Source: Paracoccus sediminilitoris
GTDB taxonomy: Bacteria > Pseudomonadota > Alphaproteobacteria > Rhodobacterales > Rhodobacteraceae
DNA length: 64,000 nt
Direction: 5' to 3'
NCBI RefSeq assembly: GCF_003259195.1
Contig: NZ_QJPK01000006.1
Coordinates: 124,001-188,000 of the forward strand
Shown: one piece after another, positions 28,546-38,666 of the stretch
How positions within the stretch are numbered: position 1 is the stretch's first letter
Layout of the letters: the number at the start of each line of letters is the position of its first letter
Notes under the pieces: generated by a model
Told to the model about the DNA's origin: nothing
What the model saw: only the letters and a program-made list of their open reading frames with translations
Databases searched by the model: none
Made by a program: the position numbers and the translations under genes

Positions 28546-29596
28546 ATCCCAGCACCTCCGTCGTCAGGCCGTGGCGTTCAAGAAAGGCGCGGGCCTCGGG
28601 GGCACGCGGGGCGTCGATGGACAAAAGCAGGTTGCCGAAGGGATGAGGGCCGATCTCTTCGATGGCACCGGCCAGGATGTTGGCGGCGATGCCCAGCTCG
28701 GTCGCCAGCATGGCCAGCATCGGGTCGGTCGCGTGTTGACCCGCAAAGGTCACGCGGATCACCTCCTGGGCGGAGCCTTCGGGGCGGTCCAGCGTCATGC
28801 GGGACGCGACGAAGGCCGGCAGGGTCGCGCCGGTGACGCCCGACAGGAAGGACCGCGTGGTGCCGTGGTTCGGCTTGGCAAAGACGTCATAGGTCGGGCC
28901 GGATTCGACGATGCGGCCCCCTTCGATGACCGCCATGTGGCTGGCGATGTCGCGCAGGACGGCCATTTCATGGGTGATCAGCAGGATGGTCAGACCCAGA
29001 TCGCGGTTGATCTGGGACAGCAGTTCCAGAACGGTCTGCGTGGTTTCAGGGTCCAGCGCGCTGGTTGCCTCGTCCGACAGCAGGACCTTGGGGCTGGTGG
29101 CCAACGCGCGGGCGATGCCGACGCGTTGTTTCTGCCCGCCCGACAATTCCGCCGGATAGCGGTCGCGCAGCGCCGACAGGCCCACCTGATCGACCAGCTG
29201 ATCGACCCGCGTTTTGATCTGGGCCGAGGGCGTTCCCGCGATCTCCAGCGGAAGGGCGACATTGCCCCAGACCGTGCGCGAGGCCAACAGGTTGAAATGC
29301 TGGAAGATCATCCCGACATCGCGGCGGATCGCGCGCAGATCGCCGCCACGCGCCTTGCCGACATCGCGGCCATCGACCCGGACGCTGCCCTCGGTCGGGC
29401 GCTCCAGCCCGTTCACCATGCGCAGCAGCGTCGATTTGCCTGCACCCGATCGGCCTATGATGCCGGTGATGCTGCCCGTCGGAACCGTCAGCGACACGTC
29501 CTGCAAGGCCATCACCCGATCGCCGCCAGATTTGGGGAAGGATTTGCCAAGCCTGTCAAAGATGATCGCCGCGTTGTCTGGGGGCGTGCCGCTCAT
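28535..29596 (-). CDS. metN: Methionine ABC transporter ATPase
   Basis: The 353-residue ATPase has Walker A GRSGAGKST, signature LSGGQKQRVGIARAL, Walker B VLLSDEATSALD and H-loop LLITHEMAVLR. The last 90 residues form the NIL (ACT-like) domain that binds methionine and inhibits transport when the cell is replete. AGCAGGA precedes the ATG. I see no SAM riboswitch in the 200 bases upstream. Confidence 0.95.
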   Translation of the reverse strand: MSGTPPDNAAIIFDRLGKSFPKSGGDRVMALQDVSLTVPTGSITGIIGRSGAGKSTLLRMVNGLERPTEGSVRVDGRDVGKARGGDLRAIRRDVGMIFQHFNLLASRTVWGNVALPLEIAGTPSAQIKTRVDQLVDQVGLSALRDRYPAELSGGQKQRVGIARALATSPKVLLSDEATSALDPETTQTVLELLSQINRDLGLTILLITHEMAVLRDIASHMAVIEGGRIVESGPTYDVFAKPNHGTTRSFLSGVTGATLPAFVASRMTLDRPEGSAQEVIRVTFAGQHATDPMLAMLATELGIAANILAGAIEEIGPHPFGNLLLSIDAPRAPEARAFLERHGLTTEVLGYVR

Positions 29597-29735
29597 ACTG
29601 TCCTGCTTTTCACCGATGCGAAGGGCGACGGGATGCCCGAAAGCGCGATCATGTGCAAGCGCGCCGGGGGCATTCGGTTTTCAGGCAGGGGAACGTCGCG
29701 TTTGGTCGAACCGTTCCGGTCCGAACATGCCGCTT

Positions 29736-29769
29736 GGGGCAAGACCGTCGCGTGGAACAGTCTTGCCCC
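29736..29769. repeat. Perfect 10-bp inverted repeat
   Basis: GGGGCAAGAC and GTCTTGCCCC flank a 14-base loop between the end of the HWE-kinase gene and metN. There is no T run, so it is not a classical terminator; a mRNA-stabilising hairpin for the signalling operon or a factor-dependent stop is possible. Confidence 0.5.
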
Positions 29770-29796
29770 GTCCGGGGCTGTGCCGGAACGGCGTTC

Positions 29797-31626
29797 TTAT
29801 TGCGCGGCCTGCACGAAATCACGCGACAGAAGGCCGGTCAGGATTGATCGCAGCATGTCGGGCCGGAAGGGCTTTTCGATCAGCGGCGCCTGGTCATAGC
29901 CTTCGGGCAGATGTTCGCGCCCATAGCCCGACACAAAGCAGAACCTGACCCCGCGCCGCGTCAGAAGCGCGGCCACGTCATCCACCGCCTCGCCCTTCAG
30001 GTTGCCGTCCAGCAGCGCGATGTCGACATGGTTGGTCCGGATCTTCTCCAATGCTTCGGCGACGGTGCGGGCGATGGCCACGACGGTTGCGCCGGCATCT
30101 TCCAGCTCGTATCGCAGGTCCAGCGCCACCAAGGGTTCGTCCTCGACCAGCAGGACACGGCAGTCCGACAGGCTGACCGGCCCTTCGGCGGCGGGCACCG
30201 TCGTGGCTTCGGACGCGGGATGGCCGATTTTCAGCGGTGTCACGCCATCGCTCAGCCGGATGGTCCAGATGACGCCGTCGGGATGCCATTCGGCGTTGGC
30301 CGAAGCATTGTCGCCCCCGCCCGCCGCCATGATCAGCGTGGTGCCGAAACCGTCGCGCGCAGGCGCCGTCACCTTGGGCCCGCCGGTTTCACGCCAGGTC
30401 AGTTCCAGCTGCCCATGGGCCAAGGTCCAATTCAGATGCACCATGCCCCCGGGCACCGACAGCGCGCCATATTTGGCGGCATTGGTACCCAATTCATGCA
30501 GGGTCAGCGCCAAGCGCAGCATAGTGTCCGGCGCCAGATCCACCAACGGTCCGTTGCGTTGCAGACGGTCGCCGTCCAGTGTGCCGGAACTGATCTGATC
30601 GTCGATCAGCTGATCCAAGGGCGCACTGGCCCATGTCGCATCCGACAGGATCGAATGCGCACGGGCCAAGGCCTGCAAGCGGCCGCCGAAGCTGGTTTCG
30701 AACTGGTCCAGGCTTTCCGACTGGCGCAGGCTTTGGCGGGCGATGGCCTGGACGTTGGCCAGCGTGTTCTTGATGCGGTGGTTCAGCTCTCCGATCAGCA
30801 GGGACCGCACCTCTTCGGCCTGACGGCGTTCGGTGATGTCTAGGATCTGCAATGACAGCGACTGCTGGCCCGCCCCATCCGACAGGACCGAGCCATAGAC
30901 CTCGCAGCTGATGGCGCCGATATCGGCATGGTCCAGCTGCATTTCCCCCGAAAAGCGCGGCGCGCTGTCGGACGGGGTCTGCAACCAGCCGGCCAGCAGC
31001 TTTTCGGCATCCTCGTCCAGCCAACCGCATTCGGTGCCCTTGGTGTGCATCAGTTCGCTTTTCGAACGACCGAACATCCGTTCCGCCCCCTGTGACCAGT
31101 CGCGAATGCACCCCTTGCTGTCCAGCGTTACGAAGGCCAGTGGCGAATTGTCGGCATGGGCGCGCAGCTGCGCCATGGCACGGTCGCGATGCATGGCGAT
31201 CTCGCGCAATTCGTCGCGCTGGCGGGCCAGTTCCTTGGCCTGCCTGCCGATGCGGAAAAACACCTCGGCCTTGGATTTCAGGACGACCGGGTCGATGGGC
31301 TTGAAGATATAGTCGACGGCCCCGGCCTCGTAACCGCGAAAGCGGCGGGAATCGTCCATCTCGGCGGCGGTGACGAAGATGATCGGCACGCCGCGCGTGC
31401 GTTCGGTCGATCGCATCAGCTCGGCCAGCTCATAGCCGTCGGTGCCGGGCATCTGCACGTCCAGAAAGGCCAAGGCATAATCATGCATCAGCAACAGTTC
31501 CAGCGCCTCACTGGCGGACCGCGCACGGTCCACGATCAGTCCGTCGCGACGCAACAGCGCCTCAAGCGCCATGATGTTTTCGGGCACATCGTCAACGATC
31601 AGGAATCTGATGGGGTTATGGGGCAT
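29797..31626 (-). CDS. REC-PAS-HWE kinase-REC hybrid signalling protein
   Basis: The 609-residue soluble protein has an N-terminal receiver (about 4-125, phosphate-accepting D56 in LDVQMPG, K in FKPID), a short coiled coil, a PAS domain (about 155-270), an HWE kinase core and a C-terminal receiver (about 485-605, LLDGN). The kinase H-box is ELNHRIKNTLANVQ; LHELGTNAAKYGAL and WRETGGP are the HWE signatures. HWE kinases act in light, stress and general-stress pathways in alphaproteobacteria. It has no DNA-binding output. It overlaps the CheR-like gene by eleven bases and is probably cotranscribed with the two genes upstream. Confidence 0.92.
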   Translation of the reverse strand: MPHNPIRFLIVDDVPENIMALEALLRRDGLIVDRARSASEALELLLMHDYALAFLDVQMPGTDGYELAELMRSTERTRGVPIIFVTAAEMDDSRRFRGYEAGAVDYIFKPIDPVVLKSKAEVFFRIGRQAKELARQRDELREIAMHRDRAMAQLRAHADNSPLAFVTLDSKGCIRDWSQGAERMFGRSKSELMHTKGTECGWLDEDAEKLLAGWLQTPSDSAPRFSGEMQLDHADIGAISCEVYGSVLSDGAGQQSLSLQILDITERRQAEEVRSLLIGELNHRIKNTLANVQAIARQSLRQSESLDQFETSFGGRLQALARAHSILSDATWASAPLDQLIDDQISSGTLDGDRLQRNGPLVDLAPDTMLRLALTLHELGTNAAKYGALSVPGGMVHLNWTLAHGQLELTWRETGGPKVTAPARDGFGTTLIMAAGGGDNASANAEWHPDGVIWTIRLSDGVTPLKIGHPASEATTVPAAEGPVSLSDCRVLLVEDEPLVALDLRYELEDAGATVVAIARTVAEALEKIRTNHVDIALLDGNLKGEAVDDVAALLTRRGVRFCFVSGYGREHLPEGYDQAPLIEKPFRPDMLRSILTGLLSRDFVQAAQ

Positions 31627-32479
31627 TCAGCATCTCCTGGTCGGCATTGCGGCGCCAGATCCGGTCGGGTTCGTCAAAGGTTGAAAAGGCCGCCGCATGG
31701 GCGGAAAAGCGCAGCGTTTCATGGGAACCCAGTCCCAGGAAGCCGCCACGGGTCAGCGCCTCGGCGAACAGACCAAGGGTGCGATCCTGCAGCGTATTGT
31801 CGAAATAGATCAACACGTTGCGACACGATATCAGGTGCACTTCTGAAAAAACCTGGTCGGTGGCCAGATTGTGTTCGGTAAAGACCGTGCGCGACCGCAG
31901 TTCGCGGTGGAAAGCCGCGCGGCCATAGGCGGCGGTGTAATGATCCGAGAGCGATCCACGCCCGCCCGCCTTCTGGTAGTTCTGCGAAAAGATCGGCAGG
32001 CGGTCGATATCATACACCCCGGCCTCGGCCCGGGCCAGTGCGCGGCGGTTGATCTCGGTCGCGTAAAAGAGGGTGCGGTCGAACAGCCCCTCCTCCTTGA
32101 ACATGATGGCCATGGAGTAGAGCTCCTCGCCATCCGCGCATCCCGCCACCCAGACCTTCAGCGACGGAAAGGTCTGCAGATGCGGCAGCACGTCGCGCCG
32201 CAGCGCCAGGTAATAGCCCGGATCGCGAAAGATCTCGCTGACCTGCACGGTCATGGCGTCGATCACGTCAGGCAGCACTGCGGGTTCATGCAGCAGACGG
32301 CCCTGCGCCTCGGACAGGGTCGCGCATCCCAGCCTTTGGCGCGCCAGATCGGCCCGCCGCGCCAAGGACGCCCGCGAATAGGACCGGAAGTCATAGTGGA
32401 ACCGCCGGTTCAGCGCCTCCAAGAACAGGTCCAGTTCGATATCGTCGCCGGGCCCGGCCGGAACGGGGGCGACGCTCAT
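31616..32479 (-). CDS. CheR-type protein methyltransferase
   Basis: The 287-residue enzyme matches CheR, which methylates glutamates on chemoreceptors with SAM. It has the N-terminal helical domain ([18 protein letters not shown]), the SAM loop [12 protein letters not shown] (usual AGCSTGEEPYS), the ATEINRRAL segment and [12 protein letters not shown]. No CheA, CheB or receptor gene is adjacent. Its place between two kinases suggests a role in a non-chemotactic signalling module. It overlaps both neighbours (4 and 11 bases). Confidence 0.92.
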   Translation of the reverse strand: MSVAPVPAGPGDDIELDLFLEALNRRFHYDFRSYSRASLARRADLARQRLGCATLSEAQGRLLHEPAVLPDVIDAMTVQVSEIFRDPGYYLALRRDVLPHLQTFPSLKVWVAGCADGEELYSMAIMFKEEGLFDRTLFYATEINRRALARAEAGVYDIDRLPIFSQNYQKAGGRGSLSDHYTAAYGRAAFHRELRSRTVFTEHNLATDQVFSEVHLISCRNVLIYFDNTLQDRTLGLFAEALTRGGFLGLGSHETLRFSAHAAAFSTFDEPDRIWRRNADQEMLNAP

Positions 32480-35400
32480 CGGGGCATCCAGACGCGGGTC
32501 AGGGACAGCAGCTTGTCCACGTCAAGCGGCTTTGGCAGGTAATCGTTGGCCCCCGCCGCAAGACATTGGTTCTGATCCTCGGCCATGGCCTTGGCGGTCA
32601 GCATGATGATCGGCAGCGTCTTCCAGCGGTCGATCTTGCGGATTTCGCGCGTGGCGGTCAGGCCGTCCATTTCTGGCATCATCACGTCCATCAGCACCAG
32701 GTCCACCTTGGGCGCCGCACCGTCGTTGATCCGGCCCAGGGCGTCCAGCGCCTCGCGGCCGTTGCGGGCGATCTGGACCGTCGCGCCATGCGGTTCGAAG
32801 ACGCCGGTCAGGGCATAGACGTTGCGGATGTCATCCTCGACCACCAGGATGCGGCGACCCTCCAGCTGGGCATCGCGGTTCAGGGATGCGGCCAGCATCT
32901 CGCGCTGCTTTTCGGGCAGGTCGCTGACCACCTGATGCAGGAACAGCGTGACCTCGTTGATCAGACGCTCGGGGGATTTCGCGCCCTTGATGATGATCGA
33001 CTTGGAATAGCGGCGCAGGCGCTGTTCCTCGGCCTCCGACAGGGCGCGGGCGGTATAGACGATGACCGGCGGGAAGGATGCCGTCCCGTCACCGTCCAGC
33101 TGTTCCAGCAGCTCGAAGCCCGACGCGTCGGGCAGCGTCATGTCCAGCACGATGCAATCGACCGTCTGGGTGCGACACAATTGCAGCGCGGCGGCTGCGG
33201 TGCCCGCGCCGATCGTCTCGACCTCGTCGCTGGCCAGCAGCGCCTTCAGACCCTCCATCTGGGCGGGATCGTCCTCGACGATCAGCACGCGGCGCAGACG
33301 CTGCTCCATGCGGCTTTCCAGATTGCGGATGGCGGTGGCCAGTGTGTCGCGCTGGACCGGTTTCATCATATAGCTGATGGCCCCCTGCGCCAGCGCCTGC
33401 TTGGTGTAGTCCTCGGCCGAGACCATGTGCACGGGAATGTGCCGCGTGCTGGTGTCGCGCTTCAGACGGTCCAGCGCCGACAGGCCCGAATGGTCGGGCA
33501 GCCCCACATCCATCACGATCGCATGCGGCAGGAAGTGGCGCGCGGCGCGCACGGCGTCATCAGCCCGACCCACGCAGATGCAGCGGAACTGCAGTTCCTG
33601 CGCCAGATCATAAAGCAGCTGTGCGAAGGCGGGATCATCCTCGACCACCAGCATCACGCGGTCGCCGGGCTGTGTGATGTCGCGGTCATCTTCGACCCCC
33701 TCCAGCGCGTCCAGAACGATGTCCTCCTCGACGATCTCGGCCTTGGACGGCGCGCTTGGCAGGGTGCGTGTCGCGACGGGTTTGCGCGTCGCGGGGGTGT
33801 TGGGCAGGATCAGCGTGAAGACGCTGCCCTTGCCGGCCTCGCTGCTCAGCGTCACGCGCCCACCCAGCAGATCCGCCAATTCGCGAGAGATCGACAGACC
33901 AAGCCCCGTTCCCCCGAACCGGCGCGAGATCGTGCCATCAGCCTGCCGGAAAGCCTCGAAGACCGCCTCCTGCTGATCGGGCGCGATGCCGATGCCGGTG
34001 TCATGGACGGCAAAGGCGATGCCCTGAGGAACCGCGCTGACCTTCAACGTCACGCGCCCGCGTTCGGTGAATTTCAGCGCGTTCGAGATGAAGTTCCGCA
34101 GCACCTGTTCCAGCCGCTGCGCATCGGTTTCCAGGGTGGCGGTGCCCGAGGCGACCTCGGCGGTCAGTTCCAGCCCCTTGGACTGGGCTTGCACCTCGAA
34201 GGCCCGGACCAGCTTCTTGGCGATGTCCTGCGGTTCGATCGCATCGCGCGACATTTCCAGCTTGCCGGATTCGATCTTGGACAGGTCCAGGATGTCATTG
34301 ATCAGCAGCAGCAGATCCTTGCCCGAACTTTCGATGGTTTCGGCCCAACGGACCTGTTCGGCGGTCAATGTCTTGCCACGGTTTTCGGCCAGCAGCCGCG
34401 ACATTATCAGCAGCGCATTCAGTGGCGTGCGCAGTTCATGCGACATGTTGGCCACGAATTCGGACTTGTAGCGGCTTTCACGCGCCAGTTCGGCGGCCTG
34501 ATCCTCCAGCATCCGGCGCGAACGGGCCAAGGTATCGCGTTGTTCCTCCAGTTCCTGGGTCTGGCTTTCCAGCTGGGCGTTCTGCTGTTCCAGCTCCACC
34601 TGCTGCGCCTCCAGCCGTCGCTGGCTGTCCTGCAGGGCGCGCGTCTGCTCCTCCAATTCCTCGTTCGAGGAGGCCAGCTCTTCGGAATGGCTGCGCAGCT
34701 CCTCCGCTTGGCGGCGGGTTTCTTCAAGCAATTCATGCATCTGCGCACGGTATTGAACGGAACGCAGCGCTATGCCCAGCCGATCGCCCAGGCGGTCGAA
34801 CAGGTCGCGAACCCGGGCGGGCACCGTGTTGTCGAAACCCAGTTCCAACACCGCGTTCACATGGCCATTGTCCAGCAGCGGCACCAGAACCACCCGACCC
34901 ACCCGAGCCTTGGCCAGACCGCTGGACCATCCCAATGCCGCCTCGGGGGGAAGATCCATGTCCAGGATCGCAGCTTCGCTGATGCAGCGGCCCAGATGTC
35001 CTTCAGCGAGAGGCATGCGGTTGGCCAGGGCAGCCTCGTCGACGCCCCAGCTGGCCAGCCGTTGCAGGCCGTCGCCTTCGCGCGCATAGATGACGGCGGC
35101 GCGGGCATCGGCGCGCTGCGCCAAGCTGCGCAGGACCTGCTGGCCGAAACGCTCGGCCGACAGCTCTCCTTGGATGGCTCGACCGACGGCAACCTGTCCC
35201 TGCTGGACCCATTCCTTGTGCAACAGCCTTTCGCGGTTGCGCACCATGCCCCGCCCAGCGATCCCTAAAACAATGAAGAGCACCCCTGCCATCGTCCGGT
35301 TGGCGATCGCCACGGCCGTGCCGAAGACGGCCTCGTCAAAGAAGAACCCGATGCCCATGCCCAGACAGGCCGCCAAGGCGACCAGCACGGGCGCGATGGG

Positions 35401-35547
35401 CCACGGGCACAAAAACGACAGCATCAGCGGGAACAGATAGATCATCCAGACCGCCGTCCCCAAGGGAAAGGCCAGGTCCAAGGCAAAAACACCCACGAGG
35501 GCAAGCACGACCGTTGCAAGGATCGTCAGGTTCTTGTTATCGGTCAC
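32476..35547 (-). CDS. Membrane-anchored hybrid histidine kinase with three receivers
   Basis: The 1023-residue sensor has three to four helices in residues 8-98, a GAF-like domain (about 120-270), a long Glu/Gln-rich coiled coil (about 275-365), a HisKA domain with [10 protein letters not shown], a HATPase domain with [15 protein letters not shown] and GGTGLGLSI, and three receivers (about 640-755, 765-880 and 905-1020) with phospho-acceptor sites [16 protein letters not shown] and LMDVMMPE. The second receiver's Lys region (IIIKGAKS) is unusual. There is no Hpt or output domain. It leads the minus-strand signalling operon and its stop overlaps the CheR-like start. Confidence 0.94.
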   Translation of the reverse strand: MTDNKNLTILATVVLALVGVFALDLAFPLGTAVWMIYLFPLMLSFLCPWPIAPVLVALAACLGMGIGFFFDEAVFGTAVAIANRTMAGVLFIVLGIAGRGMVRNRERLLHKEWVQQGQVAVGRAIQGELSAERFGQQVLRSLAQRADARAAVIYAREGDGLQRLASWGVDEAALANRMPLAEGHLGRCISEAAILDMDLPPEAALGWSSGLAKARVGRVVLVPLLDNGHVNAVLELGFDNTVPARVRDLFDRLGDRLGIALRSVQYRAQMHELLEETRRQAEELRSHSEELASSNEELEEQTRALQDSQRRLEAQQVELEQQNAQLESQTQELEEQRDTLARSRRMLEDQAAELARESRYKSEFVANMSHELRTPLNALLIMSRLLAENRGKTLTAEQVRWAETIESSGKDLLLLINDILDLSKIESGKLEMSRDAIEPQDIAKKLVRAFEVQAQSKGLELTAEVASGTATLETDAQRLEQVLRNFISNALKFTERGRVTLKVSAVPQGIAFAVHDTGIGIAPDQQEAVFEAFRQADGTISRRFGGTGLGLSISRELADLLGGRVTLSSEAGKGSVFTLILPNTPATRKPVATRTLPSAPSKAEIVEEDIVLDALEGVEDDRDITQPGDRVMLVVEDDPAFAQLLYDLAQELQFRCICVGRADDAVRAARHFLPHAIVMDVGLPDHSGLSALDRLKRDTSTRHIPVHMVSAEDYTKQALAQGAISYMMKPVQRDTLATAIRNLESRMEQRLRRVLIVEDDPAQMEGLKALLASDEVETIGAGTAAAALQLCRTQTVDCIVLDMTLPDASGFELLEQLDGDGTASFPPVIVYTARALSEAEEQRLRRYSKSIIIKGAKSPERLINEVTLFLHQVVSDLPEKQREMLAASLNRDAQLEGRRILVVEDDIRNVYALTGVFEPHGATVQIARNGREALDALGRINDGAAPKVDLVLMDVMMPEMDGLTATREIRKIDRWKTLPIIMLTAKAMAEDQNQCLAAGANDYLPKPLDVDKLLSLTRVWMPR

Positions 35548-35750
35548 GAGGGCTCCTGCAGGGATCGGCGCGGTCTGTCGGATCGACGGTTCCCGTCGAA
35601 CGCGGAAAGGCGCCGTTTCGTTCGATCCATGTTGATAAATAAATGATAATCCGACACGGAATGCGGAACCCAGCCGACGTTATCAGTGGCCGCATTCTAA
35701 TCTTGCCCTGCATCGAAGTCGACTGGAAAGCGGTCCCGACTGCCGCCGCG

Positions 35751-36302
35751 TCAGTGCCGCCGGGCAATCGGCCACATACGCGACCAGACCCCGTCGCGGC
35801 GGATCAGGGCATGACGCAGCGCCGCACCGACATGCAGGGCCAGCAGCCCGATCAGCAGGAAGGCCGCGACCTGGTGGATGTCGCTGGCGGTTTCGGCCAG
35901 GGGTTTGCTGCGGGGAATGATCGACCCGATGCCCATCGCGTCCAAGCCCTCGATCGGAAAGCCTCCGGCCCGGACGCGGACATAACCCGTCACCGGCATC
36001 ACGACCAGCAGCACATAGAGCCCCAGATGCGACAGGGCGGCGACGCGGCGCTGCCATGACGGGATCTGCGGCGGCAGGGGCGGCGCGGGATGGGTTGCCC
36101 GCCACAGAACACGGAACGCGACGATCAGCATCACGATGACGCCGGCATTCTTGTGGAACAGGAACAACCCGTCCTGCAGCGCCCGCGGCAAACCGTCGCG
36201 CACCATGATCAACCCCGCGGGGATCATCAGCAACACGATCACGGCGACCGACCAGTGCAGAAGCCGTGCAGTGACGCCATATCCGGGTTCCCTGTCAGCC
36301 AT
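35751..36302 (-). CDS. Cytochrome b561-type membrane protein
   Basis: The 183-residue protein has four helices and the heme-ligand histidines of bacterial cytochrome b561 (RLLHWSVA, LFHKNAG, LSHLGLY, and HQVAAFLLIGLLALHVG). The family passes electrons from quinol, for example to superoxide (CybB) or to partner dehydrogenases. The ATG opens MADREPGYG; an upstream Met would add a hydrophilic, unlikely extension. It diverges from the envelope operon and follows no obvious partner. Confidence 0.92.
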   Translation of the reverse strand: MADREPGYGVTARLLHWSVAVIVLLMIPAGLIMVRDGLPRALQDGLFLFHKNAGVIVMLIVAFRVLWRATHPAPPLPPQIPSWQRRVAALSHLGLYVLLVVMPVTGYVRVRAGGFPIEGLDAMGIGSIIPRSKPLAETASDIHQVAAFLLIGLLALHVGAALRHALIRRDGVWSRMWPIARRH

Positions 36303-36366
36303 CCAGCACCTGCAACCTTGTGATTTCCCGATGCTATCACGAGATCGCCATAGGGCAAGCCTTCGC

Positions 36367-36394
36367 TTGACGCGGCTCGGGCCGGACATATCCT
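36367..36394 (+). promoter_or_regulatory. Candidate promoter of the envelope operon
   Basis: TTGACG and TATCCT are 16 bases apart, 27 bases before the first ATG of the four-gene operon. Sigma-70-like; the transcription start would be near 36401. Confidence 0.45.
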
Positions 36395-36420
36395 TGCGTG
36401 ATGCATTCAAGGCCGCTCCC

Positions 36421-37128
36421 ATGACCGCTCCGCCCGAAGTCGCCCCTGCCGCCTGTCTGCCATCGGGTACGGTTCCCGCTGGTCTTGCAGCTATCGTCCT
36501 GACATGGCTGACGGGTCTGATGATGGACCAGGACCCGGTTCTTCTGGCCCCGGCCCTGTTCCTGCCGGGATTGCTGGTCGTGATGCGGCTGGTGCAGCGC
36601 CATTACCCGCATGGGCGCTTTGGCGCTGCGAACACCATCACCCTGATGCGGATGTCGCTGGCCGCGGCGCTGCTGGCCGCGGTGGTGACGGGGCCTGTGA
36701 CCGGCTGGACGGTGGCGGGCATCGCGGCGGTGTCGCTGGCGCTGGACGGCGTCGACGGATTTCTGGCGCGGCGTCAGGGCCTGTGTTCCGATTTCGGGGC
36801 GCGCTTCGACATGGAGGTCGATGCCGCGCTGGCGCTGATCCTGGCGCTGCACGCCCTGCGCGGCGGTCCCGTGGGCGCCGAGATCCTGGTCCTGGGGATC
36901 ATGCGCTATCTGTTCGTCGGCGCATCGCATCTGTTGCCTTGGCTGGCCGAACCGCTTTATCCCAGCTGGCGGCGCAAGGCGATCTGCGTCCTGCAGATCG
37001 CAACCCTGATCGCGCTGCAACCCCCGGTCCTGTCCGAGGATATGGGCATCATCCTGGCCCGCATCGCCGCGGCGGCGCTGATCTGGTCCTTCCTGCGCGA
37101 CATTCTGTGGCTGAGGGCGCACCGGTGA
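36421..37128 (+). CDS. CDP-alcohol phosphotransferase
   Basis: The 235-residue integral-membrane enzyme has the full CDP-alcohol phosphatidyltransferase motif, DG-x2-AR-x8-G-x3-D-x3-D, at DGFLARRQGLCSDFGARFD and the following MEVD. The family transfers a phospho-alcohol from a CDP carrier, as in phosphatidylglycerophosphate, phosphatidylcholine or inositol lipid synthesis. No known head-group subgroup is clear, and the gene is not next to pgsA-type genes. It leads a four-gene operon, overlapping the next gene by four bases (GTGA), so it probably supplies the lipid or head group that the others modify. Confidence 0.9.
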   Translation: MTAPPEVAPAACLPSGTVPAGLAAIVLTWLTGLMMDQDPVLLAPALFLPGLLVVMRLVQRHYPHGRFGAANTITLMRMSLAAALLAAVVTGPVTGWTVAGIAAVSLALDGVDGFLARRQGLCSDFGARFDMEVDAALALILALHALRGGPVGAEILVLGIMRYLFVGASHLLPWLAEPLYPSWRRKAICVLQIATLIALQPPVLSEDMGIILARIAAAALIWSFLRDILWLRAHR

Positions 37129-38666
37129 CCCGCCCCGCCCCGGTCATCCGCCTGCTGGTCGCCCTGCTGTTCCTGCATGCCGTGACGGTCCTGCCCGATC
37201 TGCGCGCGCTGCCGGGATTGGACGTGGTGGCCTTGGCATCGGTCATGATCCTGTGTGGCAGAAGCGCCTTGGGGCGGCTGCTGCAGGGGCTGGCGACGGC
37301 GGCGCTGACACTGATTGCGGTGCTGCGATTGGCCGATCTGACCATGGGCGAAAGCCTTGGTCGCACCTTCAATCCTATCGCCGACCTGCCGCTGATCGAC
37401 GCGCTGATCCGGCTGCTGGCATCGACGATCGGGGTGGCGGGGGCGATCGCGGCCTGCATCGCGGCATTGCTGGGCATGGCCGTGATGATGCTGGGCCTGT
37501 GGTGGTCGCTTGGCACCCTTCGCCGGGCCGGGACCGGGGCTATCCTGCCGGTGCTGGGCCTTGCCGGTTTGGCGGCGATCAACCCGGCCCTGCCGAACCT
37601 GGGTTTCGCGCGGGACCGCATCCAGCTGGCTGCCAGAACCGTGACGCAGCTTGCCGATTTCCGGCGCCAAAGCGCAGAGGACCCGATGCGACAGCTGTCC
37701 TCGCCCCTGTCGCTGATCGACCGGGACGTGCTGGTCGTCTTTCTGGAAAGCTATGGCCGGACCAGCTTCGACACGCCCTTCTATGCCGATCTGCACATGG
37801 CGACGCTGCGACAGGCCCAGACGCGGTTGTCGGATGCGGGGTTGGCGATGCGGTCGGGCTTCCTGACCTCGCCCACGCATGGCGGGCAAAGCTGGCTGGC
37901 CCATGCCACCTTCATGAACGGCCTCGATATCAGCGACCAGACGCGCTATCAGGCCTCGGTCGCCAGCGATCGCTGGACGCTGTTCGATCATGCGCGCCAT
38001 GCGGGGTTCCGGACCGCCGCCGTCATGCCCGCCATCACGCGCCCTTGGCCCGAAGGCACACGCATGGGGTTCGACGACGTGCTGGCGGCCGATGACCTGG
38101 GCTATCGCGGCGAACCCTATAACTGGGTGACCATGCCCGATCAGTTCACGCTGACGGCCACTGACCGCATCCGCGCGGCAGGCGATGATCCCCGTCCGCT
38201 TTTCACGCAAGTGGCGCTGATTTCGTCCCACGCCCCCTGGACGCCCATCGCCCGGATGATCCCCTGGGACCAGGTCGGTGACGGCAGCGTCTTCGACGCC
38301 CGCGCCACCGCCGGCCCCACCCCGCGCGAGGTCTGGGCCGACCGCGAGACCGTCCGCCAGCATTACCGCGACTCCATCGACTATACCCTGCAGGCCGTCA
38401 CCGAATACGCCGGACGCCAGGCCCAGGATCCACCGTTGATGATCCTCCTGGGCGACCATCAGGCCGCAAGCTCGATCGGACTGGATGAACGACGGCAGGT
38501 CCCGATCCATGTCATCGGCCCGGCCGACCTTGTCACCCGCACGGCCGAATGGGGGTTGGTGCCGGGGCTGATCCCGCCCGCCGACATGGCCCCCATCCCG
38601 ATGGAGGCCATGCGCGACAATGTGCTGCGGAGCTTTTCCGCCCCCGATCACGTTCCCCCGGCATGA
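37125..38666 (+). CDS. Alkaline-phosphatase-superfamily (LtaS/sulfatase-like) membrane enzyme
   Basis: The 513-residue protein has about five N-terminal helices (residues 5-165) and a C-terminal phosphatase-superfamily domain starting at DVLVVFLESYGRTS. The metal motif LGDHQAA is near residue 445, and a THGGQSW stretch near 250 may hold the nucleophile. The layout matches lipoteichoic acid synthases and phosphoethanolamine transferases, which move phosphoalcohol groups between lipids outside the membrane. The GTG start overlaps the preceding gene. In a Gram-negative cell a true lipoteichoic acid role is unlikely; transfer or removal of a polar head group is my inference. Confidence 0.85.
   Translation: MTRPAPVIRLLVALLFLHAVTVLPDLRALPGLDVVALASVMILCGRSALGRLLQGLATAALTLIAVLRLADLTMGESLGRTFNPIADLPLIDALIRLLASTIGVAGAIAACIAALLGMAVMMLGLWWSLGTLRRAGTGAILPVLGLAGLAAINPALPNLGFARDRIQLAARTVTQLADFRRQSAEDPMRQLSSPLSLIDRDVLVVFLESYGRTSFDTPFYADLHMATLRQAQTRLSDAGLAMRSGFLTSPTHGGQSWLAHATFMNGLDISDQTRYQASVASDRWTLFDHARHAGFRTAAVMPAITRPWPEGTRMGFDDVLAADDLGYRGEPYNWVTMPDQFTLTATDRIRAAGDDPRPLFTQVALISSHAPWTPIARMIPWDQVGDGSVFDARATAGPTPREVWADRETVRQHYRDSIDYTLQAVTEYAGRQAQDPPLMILLGDHQAASSIGLDERRQVPIHVIGPADLVTRTAEWGLVPGLIPPADMAPIPMEAMRDNVLRSFSAPDHVPPA

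Noticed and set aside
29597..29796. Possible SAM riboswitch upstream of metN
   Set aside because: I looked for SAM-I and SAM-II type cores and found none; only a simple inverted repeat is present.
32566..35268. Long plus-strand open frame of 900 codons
   Set aside because: It lies antisense to the hybrid kinase, is rich in Gln, His and Arg runs from GC-biased third positions, and shows no domain; it is a shadow of the real gene.
35640..35680. GGAAC and CGTT near the start of the hybrid kinase, like an EcfG stress promoter
   Set aside because: The elements are on the plus strand and only about eight bases apart instead of 16-17, and they face away from the kinase.
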